From Turnera subulata (lineage: Eukaryota > Streptophyta > Magnoliopsida > Malpighiales > Passifloraceae): a DNA stretch of 64,000 bases. A model generated the notes under the pieces. It had not been told where the DNA came from, did no database searches, and worked only from the letters and a program-made list of their open reading frames with translations. Of this stretch, positions 1-10,163 are shown piece after piece. How positions within the stretch are numbered: the stretch's first letter is position 1; the number at the start of each line of letters is the position of its first letter. A program made the position numbers and the translations under genes. The stretch is from assembly GCA_028386065.3 (NCBI GenBank), contig JAKUCV010000342.1, forward strand, positions 199,074 through 263,073, written 5' to 3'.

Positions 1-1762
1 CTTTAATTATTAACAGTCCAAGTGTGAATTAAATAAACCGGATTACTATAGGTCTTTCTAATAGTCCAACAAAGAATAAAATTATAAATCGAATTACAAA
101 ACATAAATGGAATTAAGAGTTAATATTTGATTAATTAAATTAAATCTGTATTTTAATTAAAACAATTAAGAGTCCGGGTTCATTAACGTTCTTAGTCCGT
201 TAGAATGTATTCGTCCCGAGAACATGGGCTTTGCACAATCGGCCCGTTTCCGAGCCTAACTTGTAATCCGCCCAAACCCGAGCTCAACAATGCATACGGT
301 CCAAGAAATTACCCAAAGATCGGTTTTCGGGCTCGTCGAAAAATTCCCGGGACTGCCGGAAATTCGTCGGAATCCGGCCAAAGGTACTGTTCACAACAGC
401 CCCAAAACACCATGGTCGTCATCTCTGCTCATCTAGCATCAACGCACCCAAACCACCCAGTTAAACCACTGCCCAATCCACCCGCCAACTCCATGCCCAC
501 AGCAGCACACGGCCATCCATCCACCGTCACAAACCCACAACCACAACACCAACAGCAACGCCATCACAACCAAAGACACAAAACCCAAAATCAATTTTTT
601 GGAAACCCAAACATCACAGAGGAGAAGGAGACGAATTTGGCAGCAGTGACTTACCCCGACGGCGGCGCGGAGAAAGGAAGAGGAAGAGGATCGGTGGCGG
701 CTTCCACGGCGGCGGTGTTGGGAGATCAAGGAAGGAGGGGATCGACGGCGAGAAAGGAGAAAGAGGAGGCAGGAGGAGGTGATGGTGGCGGTCGGGTTGC
801 AGGCAGTGGCGTCGGTGGCAGCAGGTGACGGCGTCGTTGGGTCTTGCTCGCGGATGGAGACGCGGCGGTCTGGCGTCGGCGTCGCGCGTCGTCCGGCGGG
901 GAGGGGAAGAAGAGGAGAGAAGAGGTAGTGGCTTCGATGGTGGTAGAGGGCTCGACGTGGTGGTCGGTGGAGGAGAAAAGAAAAGAAGAAGGAAAAAGAA
1001 AGAAGAAGGGAGAGAGAGAGGGTGGCGCGGTGGCGATGAGGTGGTGATGATGGTCTCGGATGGTGGTGGCGTAGGGAAGGAGAGAAGGAGGAAGAGAAAG
1101 AAGAGGGGTTGCAGGAGAGGTGTGGGGGATCGGGTGGAGGGGAAGGAAAAAAAAATAAAGGAAATGAGGAAAAGAAAGTGACAAAAGGAAAAAGCAAAGA
1201 AAGGATGAAAAGAAGGAGGAGGGGCCGGCAGTTCACGGGGTGGAGGCGGCTGGAAGAAAATGGAGAAGAAAAGAAAAGAAAGAAGAAAAGAAAGGAAGGG
1301 AAGGAAAAGAAAGAAAAGAGAGAAGAGAAGTGGGGCCCACGCAGCCGGGGAAAAACCGGGAGAGAGGAAGAAATGTAACCGAGAAAGAGGAAGAGAAAGG
1401 AAAGAGAAGAAGGAAGAGTGGCTCGGGGCAAGCCTCATGTGGCCTGTCCGGATTCTCGCGTCGGAATCTCGTAGACGCAGGGATACTCCCGTCTTTCCGA
1501 CAAATTCCGTCCCGAGTCCAAATATACAACTTGGGCTCGGAAAATCCGATTAATTCCCCTGAACGTCGTCCAAGTCTCGGAACTGGAAACCGAGGCTCGG
1601 TTAGTTAGGAAGATACTCCCGAGCGCGGGAAAACTCTCGGTTTCGAAAAATGACTCCCGTTTTACCGTGAATTAATTACCCAAGGTTAATTCGTCCGGTA
1701 ATTCACTGTATAATGACTTTAAAAGTCCCGGTAAAAATCCAAATTTTACCCGGGCTGTTACA
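1..1762 (-). mobile_element. Element A, 3' LTR (partial, cut by window start)
   Basis: This is the TGTAAC-end half of a long LTR in minus orientation. It ends on the plus strand in CCCGGGCTGTTACA at 1749-1762. It is nearly identical to 6041-7828 over its full length apart from small indels, for example about 20 bp extra near 6390, so the two are the LTRs of one element. By comparison with the complete copy, about 1.8 kb lies outside the window. It contains a purine-rich stretch on the plus strand (about 620-1430) that produces spurious Lys/Glu/Arg-rich or Ser/Pro-rich open frames, and I do not call genes there. Confidence 0.85.
620..1430. repeat. Homopurine-biased tract in LTR A
   Basis: For about 800 bases the plus strand is dominated by A and G (GAAGAAAAG, GGAGAAG and AGAGAGAG runs), interrupted by GC-rich patches. 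The same tract recurs at 6690-7495 in the other LTR. In the sense of the element (minus strand) it is a polypyrimidine tract. The long open frames over it on both strands are composition artefacts. Confidence 0.8.
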
Positions 1763-1792
1763 TTCTACCCCCCTTAAAAAGAATTTCGTCCC
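1763..1792 (-). other. Polypurine tract and 3' end motif of element A
   Basis: Read on the minus strand, the bases just before the LTR are AAGGGGGGTAGAA directly abutting TGTAACAG, preceded by GGGGACGAAATTC. A purine run touching the 3' LTR is the plus-strand DNA primer site of LTR retrotransposons, and this wording resembles that of plant Ty3/gypsy elements. Element B has the matching AAGGTGGGTAGCC at 11465-11477. Together with the PBS-like site at the far end of the interior, this sets the element orientation to minus. Confidence 0.75.
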
Positions 1793-1803
1793 CAAAATTC
1801 CGT

Positions 1804-1947
1804 CTTATCCGTGGGTCCTACCACGATAAGCTTCTGGCACACTCTGCCAGGTGTCCAAACTCAACATGAGATACCGCTTATACCCTTAAGCGACATCTCT
1901 TTCGCTTATAAATACCAAACCTCACAGCTGAGATATTCACTCTCAGC
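1804..1947 (+). promoter_or_regulatory. Dyad-rich promoter and leader of gene alpha, copy A
   Basis: Four inverted repeats follow each other. D1 is 1804-1830, with 10-bp arms CTTATC(C)GTGG/CCACGATAAG and one bulged C. D2 is 1834-1850, CTGGCA/TGCCAG. D3 is 1868-1899, an inner CGCTTA/TAAGCG pair inside an outer GAGAT/ATCTC pair. D4 is 1927-1947, GCTGAGA/TCTCAGC, ending one base before the ATG. A TATA box, TATAAATA, lies at 1907-1914, about 35 bp before the start codon, so the leader would be only about 10 nt. D1-D3 and the TATA box are base-identical in copy B (11506-11616). A role as protein-binding sites or as RNA stems in the antisense element transcript is inference. Confidence 0.65.
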
Positions 1948-1948
1948 C

Positions 1949-2326
1949 ATGGACTCTCCACTTCGTTCTCGAACGACCTCAGACTCCGAGAACAACAGCT
2001 ACATCGGTGGCACCGCTTTCCCGACAAACTCCGATGAAGAGCCTCCAAAGAAACGGTTCAAGACCAACATCATCGGCCTGGAGGAGCACATGGTGGTCTC
2101 CCCAAAGCGACGGAAGAAGCGTGCCGGCAAGAAAGCTGAGGACAAGAAAGGCAAAGCGGTAGCTGAAAGCAGCACACCGCAGCAGAAGTTGACGCAGCTG
2201 AACGTCTCCCTGAGGAAGATCAGCTCGGCGGTGGCACAAATTGAACTGGCGTGCGTGGAGCTCTTCCCTCACTTGAGGAACGTCCAGCAACTTGTAAAAG
2301 ACTTAGAGAAGCAAGTAACTCAGTAG
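1949..2326 (+). CDS. Gene alpha, copy A: small basic nuclear-type protein antisense to the retroelement
   Basis: 125 residues, starting at the ATG in a good context (CCATGG) just after the TATA box and the D4 dyad. The open frame extends upstream only through a GTG, so 1949 is preferred. I do not recognise the family. Visible parts are an acidic/Ser N-terminus (about 1-32), a basic PPKKRFK cluster (about 32-38), a second basic cluster SPKRRKKR (about 51-58) followed by a Lys-rich segment, and a C-terminal predicted helix (about 80-125) with regular Leu/Ile/Val spacing. The clusters resemble nuclear localisation signals. Copy B (11652-12029) aligns without indels. I count about 36 synonymous against 18 amino-acid-changing codons, which indicates purifying selection. 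AATAAA follows at about 2361. Confidence 0.7.
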   Translation: MDSPLRSRTTSDSENNSYIGGTAFPTNSDEEPPKKRFKTNIIGLEEHMVVSPKRRKKRAGKKAEDKKGKAVAESSTPQQKLTQLNVSLRKISSAVAQIELACVELFPHLRNVQQLVKDLEKQVTQ

Positions 2327-3107
2327 AGTACTTCTTCTTCGATGTAAACTGTTATGAATTAATAAAATAAGTTTCCTTTTGAAATCAAATCTCTTAGATT
2401 ATAAATTCTCTTATTAAGATATGAAAGTTCATATTTAACTGAGAAGAAACAAAATATTTAAAACATAACAAAACCGTCATGAATAAAATCGAACATAATG
2501 ATGTTACAAACAGGACCGATAAAACGAATTATAACAAACATAAAAAAATTAAAAACGAAACAAAACTCGTTTAACAAAATCAAAACAAAAAGAAATAAAA
2601 ACAAGATATGTTTCATGCTCGGCGCTCTAGTTCGATCGTGTCCGTTCTCAATCCTGAGAAACGTGACACATACAGTTAACGGTGACGTCGATTAACCTCG
2701 TGAAGAGGACATCCGTTAGCTGGCAAGACGATGATCATGGGATCGTCCTGTGTCCCTCGAAAGACACGTTACCCACTTGTTCACCATTTCTGCATGGGCC
2801 AAAAACGTCTGTCAAAGCTCGTATCTCTCCACGATGTCCGAACAGCTGTGAGCTTGTCGCACATGCGCTATACTCGAGATACGGCCCCATCCGTCTAGCC
2901 ACAACGGTCACGGATGCTTGTGATAAAAGATGCAAGAAATATATAGAAAGGCCATAAAACAAAAAACAAGGTAGCCAGAGCGAATTAAAATCATGTGTTG
3001 AAAATAGGATGAAAATCTCTGGCATGGGTCCGAAAAACGCTTAAAGCAATAAATGCAAGCAATGGTAAATTCAAAAACAAAATCTTGAAAATCAAAAACG
3101 GTAATCA
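2327..3107. other. Spacer between alpha and beta with a conserved upstream block
   Basis: An AT-rich 3' region (2330-2600) precedes a block at about 2680-2930 that is roughly 80 percent identical to 12369-12610 in element B. The block includes GTGACGTC at its left edge. It can be read as an open frame in both copies, but neither has an ATG, and differences often change amino acids or the frame end. I treat it as conserved non-coding sequence upstream of beta. Confidence 0.5.
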
Positions 3108-3138
3108 CGCTCCCCATAAGAGTATAAAAGATGGAGCG
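3108..3138 (+). promoter_or_regulatory. Promoter of gene beta, copy A: TATA box inside an inverted repeat
   Basis: TATAAAAG at 3123-3130 is flanked by CGCTCC (3108-3113) and GGAGCG (3133-3138), a perfect 6-bp inverted repeat with the TATA box in its loop. The arrangement is repeated at 12806-12836 in element B, where the bases just after TATAAAAG differ but both arms are kept. The ATG follows about 110 bp later. Confidence 0.6.
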
Positions 3139-3235
3139 GTGAAGTGTAATTCATCAAAAGCATCAAAGCAAACAAAACGCTGAGGCAAAAGAAACACAAC
3201 GATCGTAAAACAAAACCCCACACGTCCAAAACAAA

Positions 3236-3919
3236 ATGCCTGCTCCTTCATCCGTCTTCTTCGTCGAAGGTGCCAATCTTGGCAGAAGGAACCGACTGGC
3301 TTACAGCATGGTCAACGAACGCGCTGAAGAGCTACCGAACGAGCTCGACAGAATGCCACGTCTAGTTTTCGTCGACGAGCTCTACTCCTCAAGATTCTTC
3401 GTCACTCCCATGGAAGAGGTGTTCTTCCTAGAGGACCATGGGACACTGAGGACTTCCTACTACGGCTCAGCAAACTCCGTGATGTTGTTCATCTCGGATA
3501 GGCTTCAAGAGTTCAACTTGGAGTCCACTTGCCAGACTGTGGAGCAAGGTGCTTACTACCAGCTCTCAATGACAGCCCAGAGCATACCCAGAATGACTCG
3601 GCTACCTCCAACCTGGCCAAAGGTACGGCTACTGGTGTGGAACTGCAGAGGAGTTGCAAGGCGTGCACAGGAATTCTCACGCACCCTGAGGGACTTGAAG
3701 AACCAGTATAAGCCGAACATGGTTCTTCTGACAGAGACACAGTGGCAACCACGGGACGATCACGGTCTGATTCCACTCCGGTTCCCTCAAGCAAACCGGT
3801 TCGAGATTCCTGGCCAGCGCGACAGAGGCGGCATGTGGTTCTCGTGGAGCGACAAAGTCACGGTCAACGTCAACAACGATCCAAACAGCTTCCGTGTCAA
3901 CGTCGTTCCGAATCGTTAA
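3236..3919 (+). CDS. Gene beta, copy A: novel N-terminal region plus truncated LINE-type endonuclease fold
   Basis: 227 residues from an ATG 106 bp after a TATA box. Residues 1-125 match nothing I recognise. Residues from about 127 carry the opening strands of the plant LINE endonuclease/exonuclease/phosphatase domain: LLVWNCRG, then the pattern L..LK...KPNMVLLTETQ including the metal-binding Glu, then GGMWFSW near residue 200. The protein stops there, so the GDFN and SDH motifs that complete the active site are missing. Nuclease activity is therefore unlikely, and a binding or regulatory role is inference. Copy B differs at eight or nine residues. In the first 48 codons I count 13 synonymous changes and one replacement. 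Confidence 0.75.
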   Translation: MPAPSSVFFVEGANLGRRNRLAYSMVNERAEELPNELDRMPRLVFVDELYSSRFFVTPMEEVFFLEDHGTLRTSYYGSANSVMLFISDRLQEFNLESTCQTVEQGAYYQLSMTAQSIPRMTRLPPTWPKVRLLVWNCRGVARRAQEFSRTLRDLKNQYKPNMVLLTETQWQPRDDHGLIPLRFPQANRFEIPGQRDRGGMWFSWSDKVTVNVNNDPNSFRVNVVPNR

Positions 3920-4236
3920 ATGTATTTTTCTTTTTATATAATATCAAAAATCCATGTATTATTTCCCTTTTTATAAAATATCAATGTAATATCTCTGTTT
4001 GCAATCAATATATTAATATTTCCCTTTGTATCAAAATATTAGCAATATTAATAATATTTGTATTTTCGCATCTTTATGGCATCATTTACCTCATATGTGT
4101 ATGTTCCTCGACAGCTGGCATCCCTCGACTGGATCTATAATGCACTAACTAAATGATGTAAAATATTAAACTACTGGAGCGAACTATGCAAACAAGACAA
4201 CAACACACATAGACTGCCCGACAAGACCTAACGCCC
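3920..4236. other. 3' flank of beta inside element A
   Basis: AT-rich sequence follows the beta stop codon and is conserved in copy B (13622-13946), including the run CAATCAATATATTAATATTT. It ends next to the primer-binding-like site. No further gene is visible. Confidence 0.5.
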
Positions 4237-4248
4237 GCTCCGCTACCA
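4237..4248 (-). other. Primer-binding-like site of element A
   Basis: On the minus strand, TGGTAGCGGAGC lies three bases inside the LTR end. It begins TGG, as required to pair with a tRNA CCA end, and matches 10 of 12 bases of TGGTATCAGAGC, the usual initiator-Met PBS of plant LTR elements. The identical word occurs at 13947-13958 in element B. The two mismatches leave the tRNA identity open. Confidence 0.6.
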
Positions 4249-5003
4249 AAATGAGACGCCCCGACCCGTATTTACCGTACACAGTAAACAAGTGCCGGAA
4301 CTGTGACAACCCCAACCCAACAAAGCCCGACGGACTGCGTATAAAATAATAAACAGGCCAACGGCCCAATATCAAAAACTGTAAACCGGCCCTTCGGCCC
4401 AACATAGAACTCGTCACCCGAACCCTGGGGACATCAACAACAACCAACTGGCCCAATGGCCCAAATACAACATATACACAGCAGAAGATTTAACAATATG
4501 CACAGCGGAAGACTCTTAACTCACAAGACAACATATGCAGAGCCCAATGCAACTAATGGATCCGAGTCCTGCCCGAGGGTACGCTTCAGCTCGCCCTATA
4601 CGTTCCTGCACTACCAACAACTCATCCTACGGGATGAAACCCCGCAGGCGAGGGGTGAGTCCGAAGCGCTCACCGACGAAAGATAAACAGTGATATATAG
4701 TCAACCATAATACTTTCGAAATAAACACAACAATCACAACCACAAGCAAAAGCAATCACCTCACAAGGATACTACCATAACAACTAACACATACTACACG
4801 ACAGAGGGAACTAACTCAAACAACACATCGGAGGAAACCAACATGAAAAACATAACAGAGGAATCCTACTAAATCATATCAAAGCCAAGACCAAATGTAT
4901 ACTTATTAATTTTTATTACCAATTTTATATTCCGGGCCCCGTCACTGGACAAGCTAGGGTCGTACCTGGTTATTAACTAATTCTGGATGCCAGGCCCCAC
5001 CAC

Positions 5004-5110
5004 AATCCGGGATCAACATCCCCATATCTCAAATCCGGGATCAACATCCCAATATCACAAATCCGGGATCAACATCCCAATATCACAAATCCGGGGTCAA
5101 CACCCCAACC
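5004..5110. repeat. Tandem repeat in LTR A (about 27-bp unit, four copies)
   Basis: Four near-copies of AATCCGGGATCAACATCCC followed by an AATATCAC-type spacer. Each unit carries the dyad GGGAT...ATCCC (GGGGT...ACCCC in the last). The array lies about 800 bp from the inner LTR end, a position where the other LTRs in the window carry their own short-repeat arrays. There are no flanking cas genes and no unique spacers. Confidence 0.8.
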
Positions 5111-6689
5111 AACAAACCTTCTAGCCATGACACCACAGAACTAGCCTCTAACCATCTAGTCGTACCACTACTTTCCAAGTGACAAATACATCATCATCTC
5201 AAATTCCAGTTCAATCCATTACTCTTTCATCAATTTCCCAATTTTTATTATCTCTGATTAATTCCACAGACTCAATCTCTTATCTCAAACTCGTGACACA
5301 AATTATTCAAAATTAACAGCTCAGCATAAATTCCAACACGTCATACACAAGTCTATCACAAACCAACAACAGCATCAATAATTCCACAATAATCAGGAAA
5401 CAGTCAATAATTATTCCAGCAGACCAATCTAGCAACAAAATACACAAACAACAAAGAAACACACACAGCATTACGGGCACATATCAAGGTTTATCTATCC
5501 TCACCTGATGTATCTCTGAAACTGCTATCCGGTCAACCTCGATACCCTATATGTATATACATAGCAACACAATCACTTATAATGCACAACAAAATGATTA
5601 TGCATGATACCGGTTTTAGAAATTGTTACACGGCTTGTCTTATACCAAGTCTAATTCTTATTATTTCCATGTTTTTCTTTAATATGAAATTAGCCTCTTT
5701 AATCGATATACCAGTCATACTCGATCTTTAAGGTGGAAACCGAAACCGAGCTCCAAGCCAATATCCCGGCCTTCTAGCCCTTTGTCGATAAGGGAAAACA
5801 TAAACATATTAAAATACATGTATATATACGTATATTTATACATAAATCGATACTAGATTATACGTATATCTAGTGTGACCATATTTATATATATATAGTA
5901 GGTAATTCCCATTTTACCATATATATATTTATGTGATAAATAAAATTGTAACTTCTTTAAGTGTTTATAATTCATAGATAATCATATATATGTTTTTAGT
6001 TTACATTTGACAACTAAATCAAGTTAATAAGTATTTTTGGGCCTTTAATTATTAACAGTCCAAGTATGAATTAAATAAACCGGATTACTATAGGTCTTTC
6101 TAATAGTCCAACAAAGAATAAAATTATAAATCGAATTACAAAACATAAATGGAATTAAGAGTTAATATTTGATTAATTAAATTAAATCTTTATTTTAATT
6201 AAAACAATTAAGAGTCCGGGTTCATTAACGTTCTTAGTCCGTTAGAATGTATTCGTCCCGAGAACATGGGCTTTGCACAATCGGCCCGTTTCCGAGCCTA
6301 ACTTGTAATCCGCCCAAACCCGAGCTCAACAATGCATACGGTCCAAGGAATTACCCAAAGATCGGTTTCCGGGCTCGCCGGAAAATTCCTGAGGCTTTGC
6401 CGAAAAATTTCCGGGACTGCCGGAAATTCGTCGGAATCCGGCCAAAGGTACTGTTCACAGTAGCCCCAAAACACCATGGTCGTCATCTCAGCTCATCTAG
6501 CATCAACGCACCCAAACCACCCAGTTAAACCACTGCCTAATCCACCCGCCAACTCCATACCCACAGCAGCACACGGCCATCCATCCACCGTCACAAACCC
6601 ACAACCACAACACCAACAGCAACGCCATCACAACCAAAGACACAAAACCCAAAATCAATTTTTCGAAAACCCAAACATCACAGAGGAGA

Positions 6690-7495
6690 AGGAGACGAAT
6701 TTGGCAGCAGTGACTTACCCCGACGGCGGCGCGGAGAAAGGAAGAGGAAGAGGATCGGTGGCGGCTTCCACGGCAGCGGTGTTGGGAGATCAAGGAAGGA
6801 GGGGATCGACGGCGAGAAAGGAGAAAGAGGAGGCAGGAGGAGGTGATGGTGGCGGTCGAGTTGCAGGCAGTGGCGTCGGTGGCAGCAGGTGACGGCGTCG
6901 TCGGGTCTTGCTCGCGGATGGAGACGCGGCGGTCTGGCATCGGCGTCGCGCGTCGTCCGGCGGGGAGGGGAAGAAGAGGAGAGAAGAGGTGGTGGCTTCG
7001 ATGGTGGTAGAGGGCTCGGCGTGGTGGTCGGTGGAGGAGAAAAGAAAAGAAGAAGGAATAAGAAAGAAGAAGGGAGAGAGAGAGAGTGGCGCGGTGGCGA
7101 TGAGGTGGTGATGATGGTCTCGGATGGTGGTGGCGTAGGGAAGGAGAGAAGGAGGAAGAGAAAGAAGAGGGGTTGCAGGAGAGGTGTGGGGGATCGGGTG
7201 GAGGGGAAGGAAAAAAAAAATAAAGGAAAGGAGGAAAAGAAAGTGACAAAAGGAAAAAGCAAAGAAAGGATGAAAAGAAGGAGGAGGGGCCGGCAGTTCA
7301 CGGGGTGGAGGCGGCTGGAAGAAAATGGAGAAGAAAAGAAAAGAAAGGAGAAAAGAAAGAAAGAGAAGGAAAAAAAAAGAAAAGAGAGAAGAGAAGTGGG
7401 GCCCACGCAGCCGGGGAAAAACCGGGAGAGAGGAAGAAATGTAACCGAGAAAGAGGAAGAGAAAGGAAAGAGAAGAAGGAAGAGTGGCTCGGGGC
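6690..7495. repeat. Homopurine-biased tract, second LTR A copy
   Basis: Counterpart of the tract at 620-1430, with several small indels in the mononucleotide and GA-rich runs. No gene is supported here. Confidence 0.75.
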
Positions 7496-7828
7496 AAGCC
7501 TCATGTGGCCGGTCCGAATTCTAGCGTCGGAATCTCGTAGACGCAGGGATACTCCCGTCTTTCCCACAAATTCCGTCCCGAGTCCAAAAATACAACTTGG
7601 GCTCGAAAAATCCGATTAATTCCCCTGAACGTCGTCCAAGTCTCAAAACTGGAAACCGAGGCTCGGTTAGTTAGGAAGATACTCCCGAGCGCGGGAAAAC
7701 TCTCGGTTTCGAAAAACAACTCCCGTTTTACCGTGAATTAATTACCCAAGGTTAATTCGTCCGGTAATTCACTGTATAATGACTTTAACAGTCCCGGTAA
7801 AAATTCTAATTTTACCCGGGCTGTTACA

Positions 7829-8803
7829 ATAAGAATTAATTAATAATAAACAAAAAATAAAAAACATTAAATAAGTCATTTTTAAAATTGAAATCATAAA
7901 AATAAATATAAAAATATATTATTATGAATAAAAAATTTAATACAAAAAATAAAATATAAATGAGAAAAATAGATAAAAATATTTAATAATAATTAATTTT
8001 ATAATTTAAACATGCGTAATTGAGTCCTAAAATAAAAAATAACAGAAAAAAATTAAAAAATATATAAAACATAAAAGAGACCACAAAAAAATATTATATA
8101 AAATAATAATATAAAGAACAATTAATTTATGAAATGAAAAATTAACAAATTAAAAGACATGAAAATTAAAACATACCTTTGCATCATTTAAACTCATATC
8201 TATGCTAATAAGGAGGTTCTATAATTTTGCATTCAAGGATTCCTACAATCTCGAAACTCTAACTTAATTTTTCTATAAATCATTGTCAGGAGTCAATTCA
8301 TCCAAAGCTTTAATATACCTTTTCCTGCACAAACAAAAAATATAAAAATAATTAAAATAGAATGGGAAAATAAAAAAATATAAAAATAAATAGGATGCTT
8401 AATTATGAGAGACAAAATAACCTTAATATTATATCAACATTCATACGTATGCAAATAGAAACAAAAAAAAAAAATTAGAGAGAATGAGTGAATTATAGAG
8501 AAACTGTATCACACACAGACAGAGACTATATCTAGACCTTGTGTAGTGCAAAAAAAAAATAAAGAAGAAGTAAAAGGAAATGAATGAATGATAGAGAAAC
8601 TGTATCACATATAGAGACTATTATTTCAGATACACAAACAAAGACTGTATCTGTATTTATAGAGAGATGATGGAATTTTTGAAGAGATGCACGATAAAAA
8701 AATAAAAATGATTAATGGTTAGTTGAATATAATATAATTCTTATCAGATAACAATAATAGAGTAAATTACATAATATATATATAACAATCTTTGCGTGTG
8801 AAT
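7829..8803. other. AT-rich spacer between elements A and B
   Basis: Very AT-rich, with many A-runs and a few short repeats, for example two versions of AGAGAAACTGTATCACA near 8498 and 8595. No coding region, RNA gene or recognisable transposon end was found. Confidence 0.6.
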
Positions 8804-9275
8804 TTTCTTTTGACCAATTTGGGTGTGACTGAAATTCTTTTTAAAAGAATATAATTAAGATCAGATTCATCAATTTAAATAAAAATAGTTTTATCCTTAT
8901 CTTTATTGATTAGAAACTCTACCAATTTGGGTGTGTCTGGAATTCTTTTTAAAAGAGTATAATTAAGATAGCTTATTTGTACCAATCTTGTGAAACGCCC
9001 CGACCCGAATTTACCGTACACAGTAAACCCGAGCCGGAACTGTGACAACCCAACAAAATAAACCCCAAGCATACAGTGTGTATAACAAAAACTCGGGCTC
9101 GACAGCCCATCATAATAAACCACAATACGGCCCTACGGCCCAACATCAATAGTAATAAAACCGGCCCAATGGCCCAATAATAGAAAAACTATGCACAGCG
9201 GAAGACTTTAGACTCACATGACACTGTATGCGACACATGCAATCTATGGATCCAAGCCTGTCCAAGGGATAACGC

Positions 9276-10163
9276 NNNNNNNNNNNNNNNNNNNNNNNNN
9301 NNNNNNNNNNNNNNNNNNNNNNNNNNNNNNNNNNNNNNNNNNNNNNNNNNNNNNNNNNNNNNNNNNNNNNNNNNNNNNNNNNNNNNNNNNNNNNNNNNNN
9401 NNNNNNNNNNNNNNNNNNNNNNNNNNNNNNNNNNNNNNNNNNNNNNNNNNNNNNNNNNNNNNNNNNNNNNNNNNNNNNNNNNNNNNNNNNNNNNNNNNNN
9501 NNNNNNNNNNNNNNNNNNNNNNNNNNNNNNNNNNNNNNNNNNNNNNNNNNNNNNNNNNNNNNNNNNNNNNNNNNNNNNNNNNNNNNNNNNNNNNNNNNNN
9601 NNNNNNNNNNNNNNNNNNNNNNNNNNNNNNNNNNNNNNNNNNNNNNNNNNNNNNNNNNNNNNNNNNNNNNNNNNNNNNNNNNNNNNNNNNNNNNNNNNNN
9701 NNNNNNNNNNNNNNNNNNNNNNNNNNNNNNNNNNNNNNNNNNNNNNNNNNNNNNNNNNNNNNNNNNNNNNNNNNNNNNNNNNNNNNNNNNNNNNNNNNNN
9801 NNNNNNNNNNNNNNNNNNNNNNNNNNNNNNNNNNNNNNNNNNNNNNNNNNNNNNNNNNNNNNNNNNNNNNNNNNNNNNNNNNNNNNNNNNNNNNNNNNNN
9901 NNNNNNNNNNNNNNNNNNNNNNNNNNNNNNNNNNNNNNNNNNNNNNNNNNNNNNNNNNNNNNNNNNNNNNNNNNNNNNNNNNNNNNNNNNNNNNNNNNNN
10001 NNNNNNNNNNNNNNNNNNNNNNNNNNNNNNNNNNNNNNNNNNNNNNNNNNNNNNNNNNNNNNNNNNNNNNNNNNNNNNNNNNNNNNNNNNNNNNNNNNNN
10101 NNNNNNNNNNNNNNNNNNNNNNNNNNNNNNNNNNNNNNNNNNNNNNNNNNNNNNNNNNNNNNN
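9276..10163. other. Assembly gap (888 N)
   Basis: A run of unknown bases within the 3' LTR of element B. Open frames that cross it are meaningless. Confidence 1.

Larger units (their letters stand above)
4252..7828 (-). mobile_element. Element A, 5' LTR (complete, 3,577 bp)
   Basis: On the plus strand it runs from TGAGACGCCCCGACCC to CCCGGGCTGTTACA. In element orientation it starts TGTAACAG at 7828. The right part (6041-7828) duplicates 1-1762. The left part holds the module also found in the other LTRs of the window, including GGGCCCCGTCAC near 4936, CTAGGGTCGTACC near 4960 and a hot spot of short repeats. The right flank is ATAAG, and the left flank of the element is outside the window, so the target duplication cannot be checked. 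Confidence 0.85.

Noticed and set aside
205..1608. Several long open frames on both strands over the LTR A purine tract (Lys/Glu/Arg-rich one way, Ser/Pro/Phe-rich the other)
   Set aside because: They follow base composition only, overlap in all frames and on both strands, and repeat in the other LTR with frame-changing indels.
2682..2957. 91-codon frame between alpha and beta, also present in element B (12371-12634)
   Set aside because: It starts with GTG in both copies, has no ATG, and the differences are largely replacements with a different end. Treated as a conserved non-coding block.
5004..5110. Regularly spaced repeats that look CRISPR-like
   Set aside because: Repeat and spacer are both nearly constant, it lies inside a plant LTR, and there are no cas genes. 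It is a plain tandem repeat.
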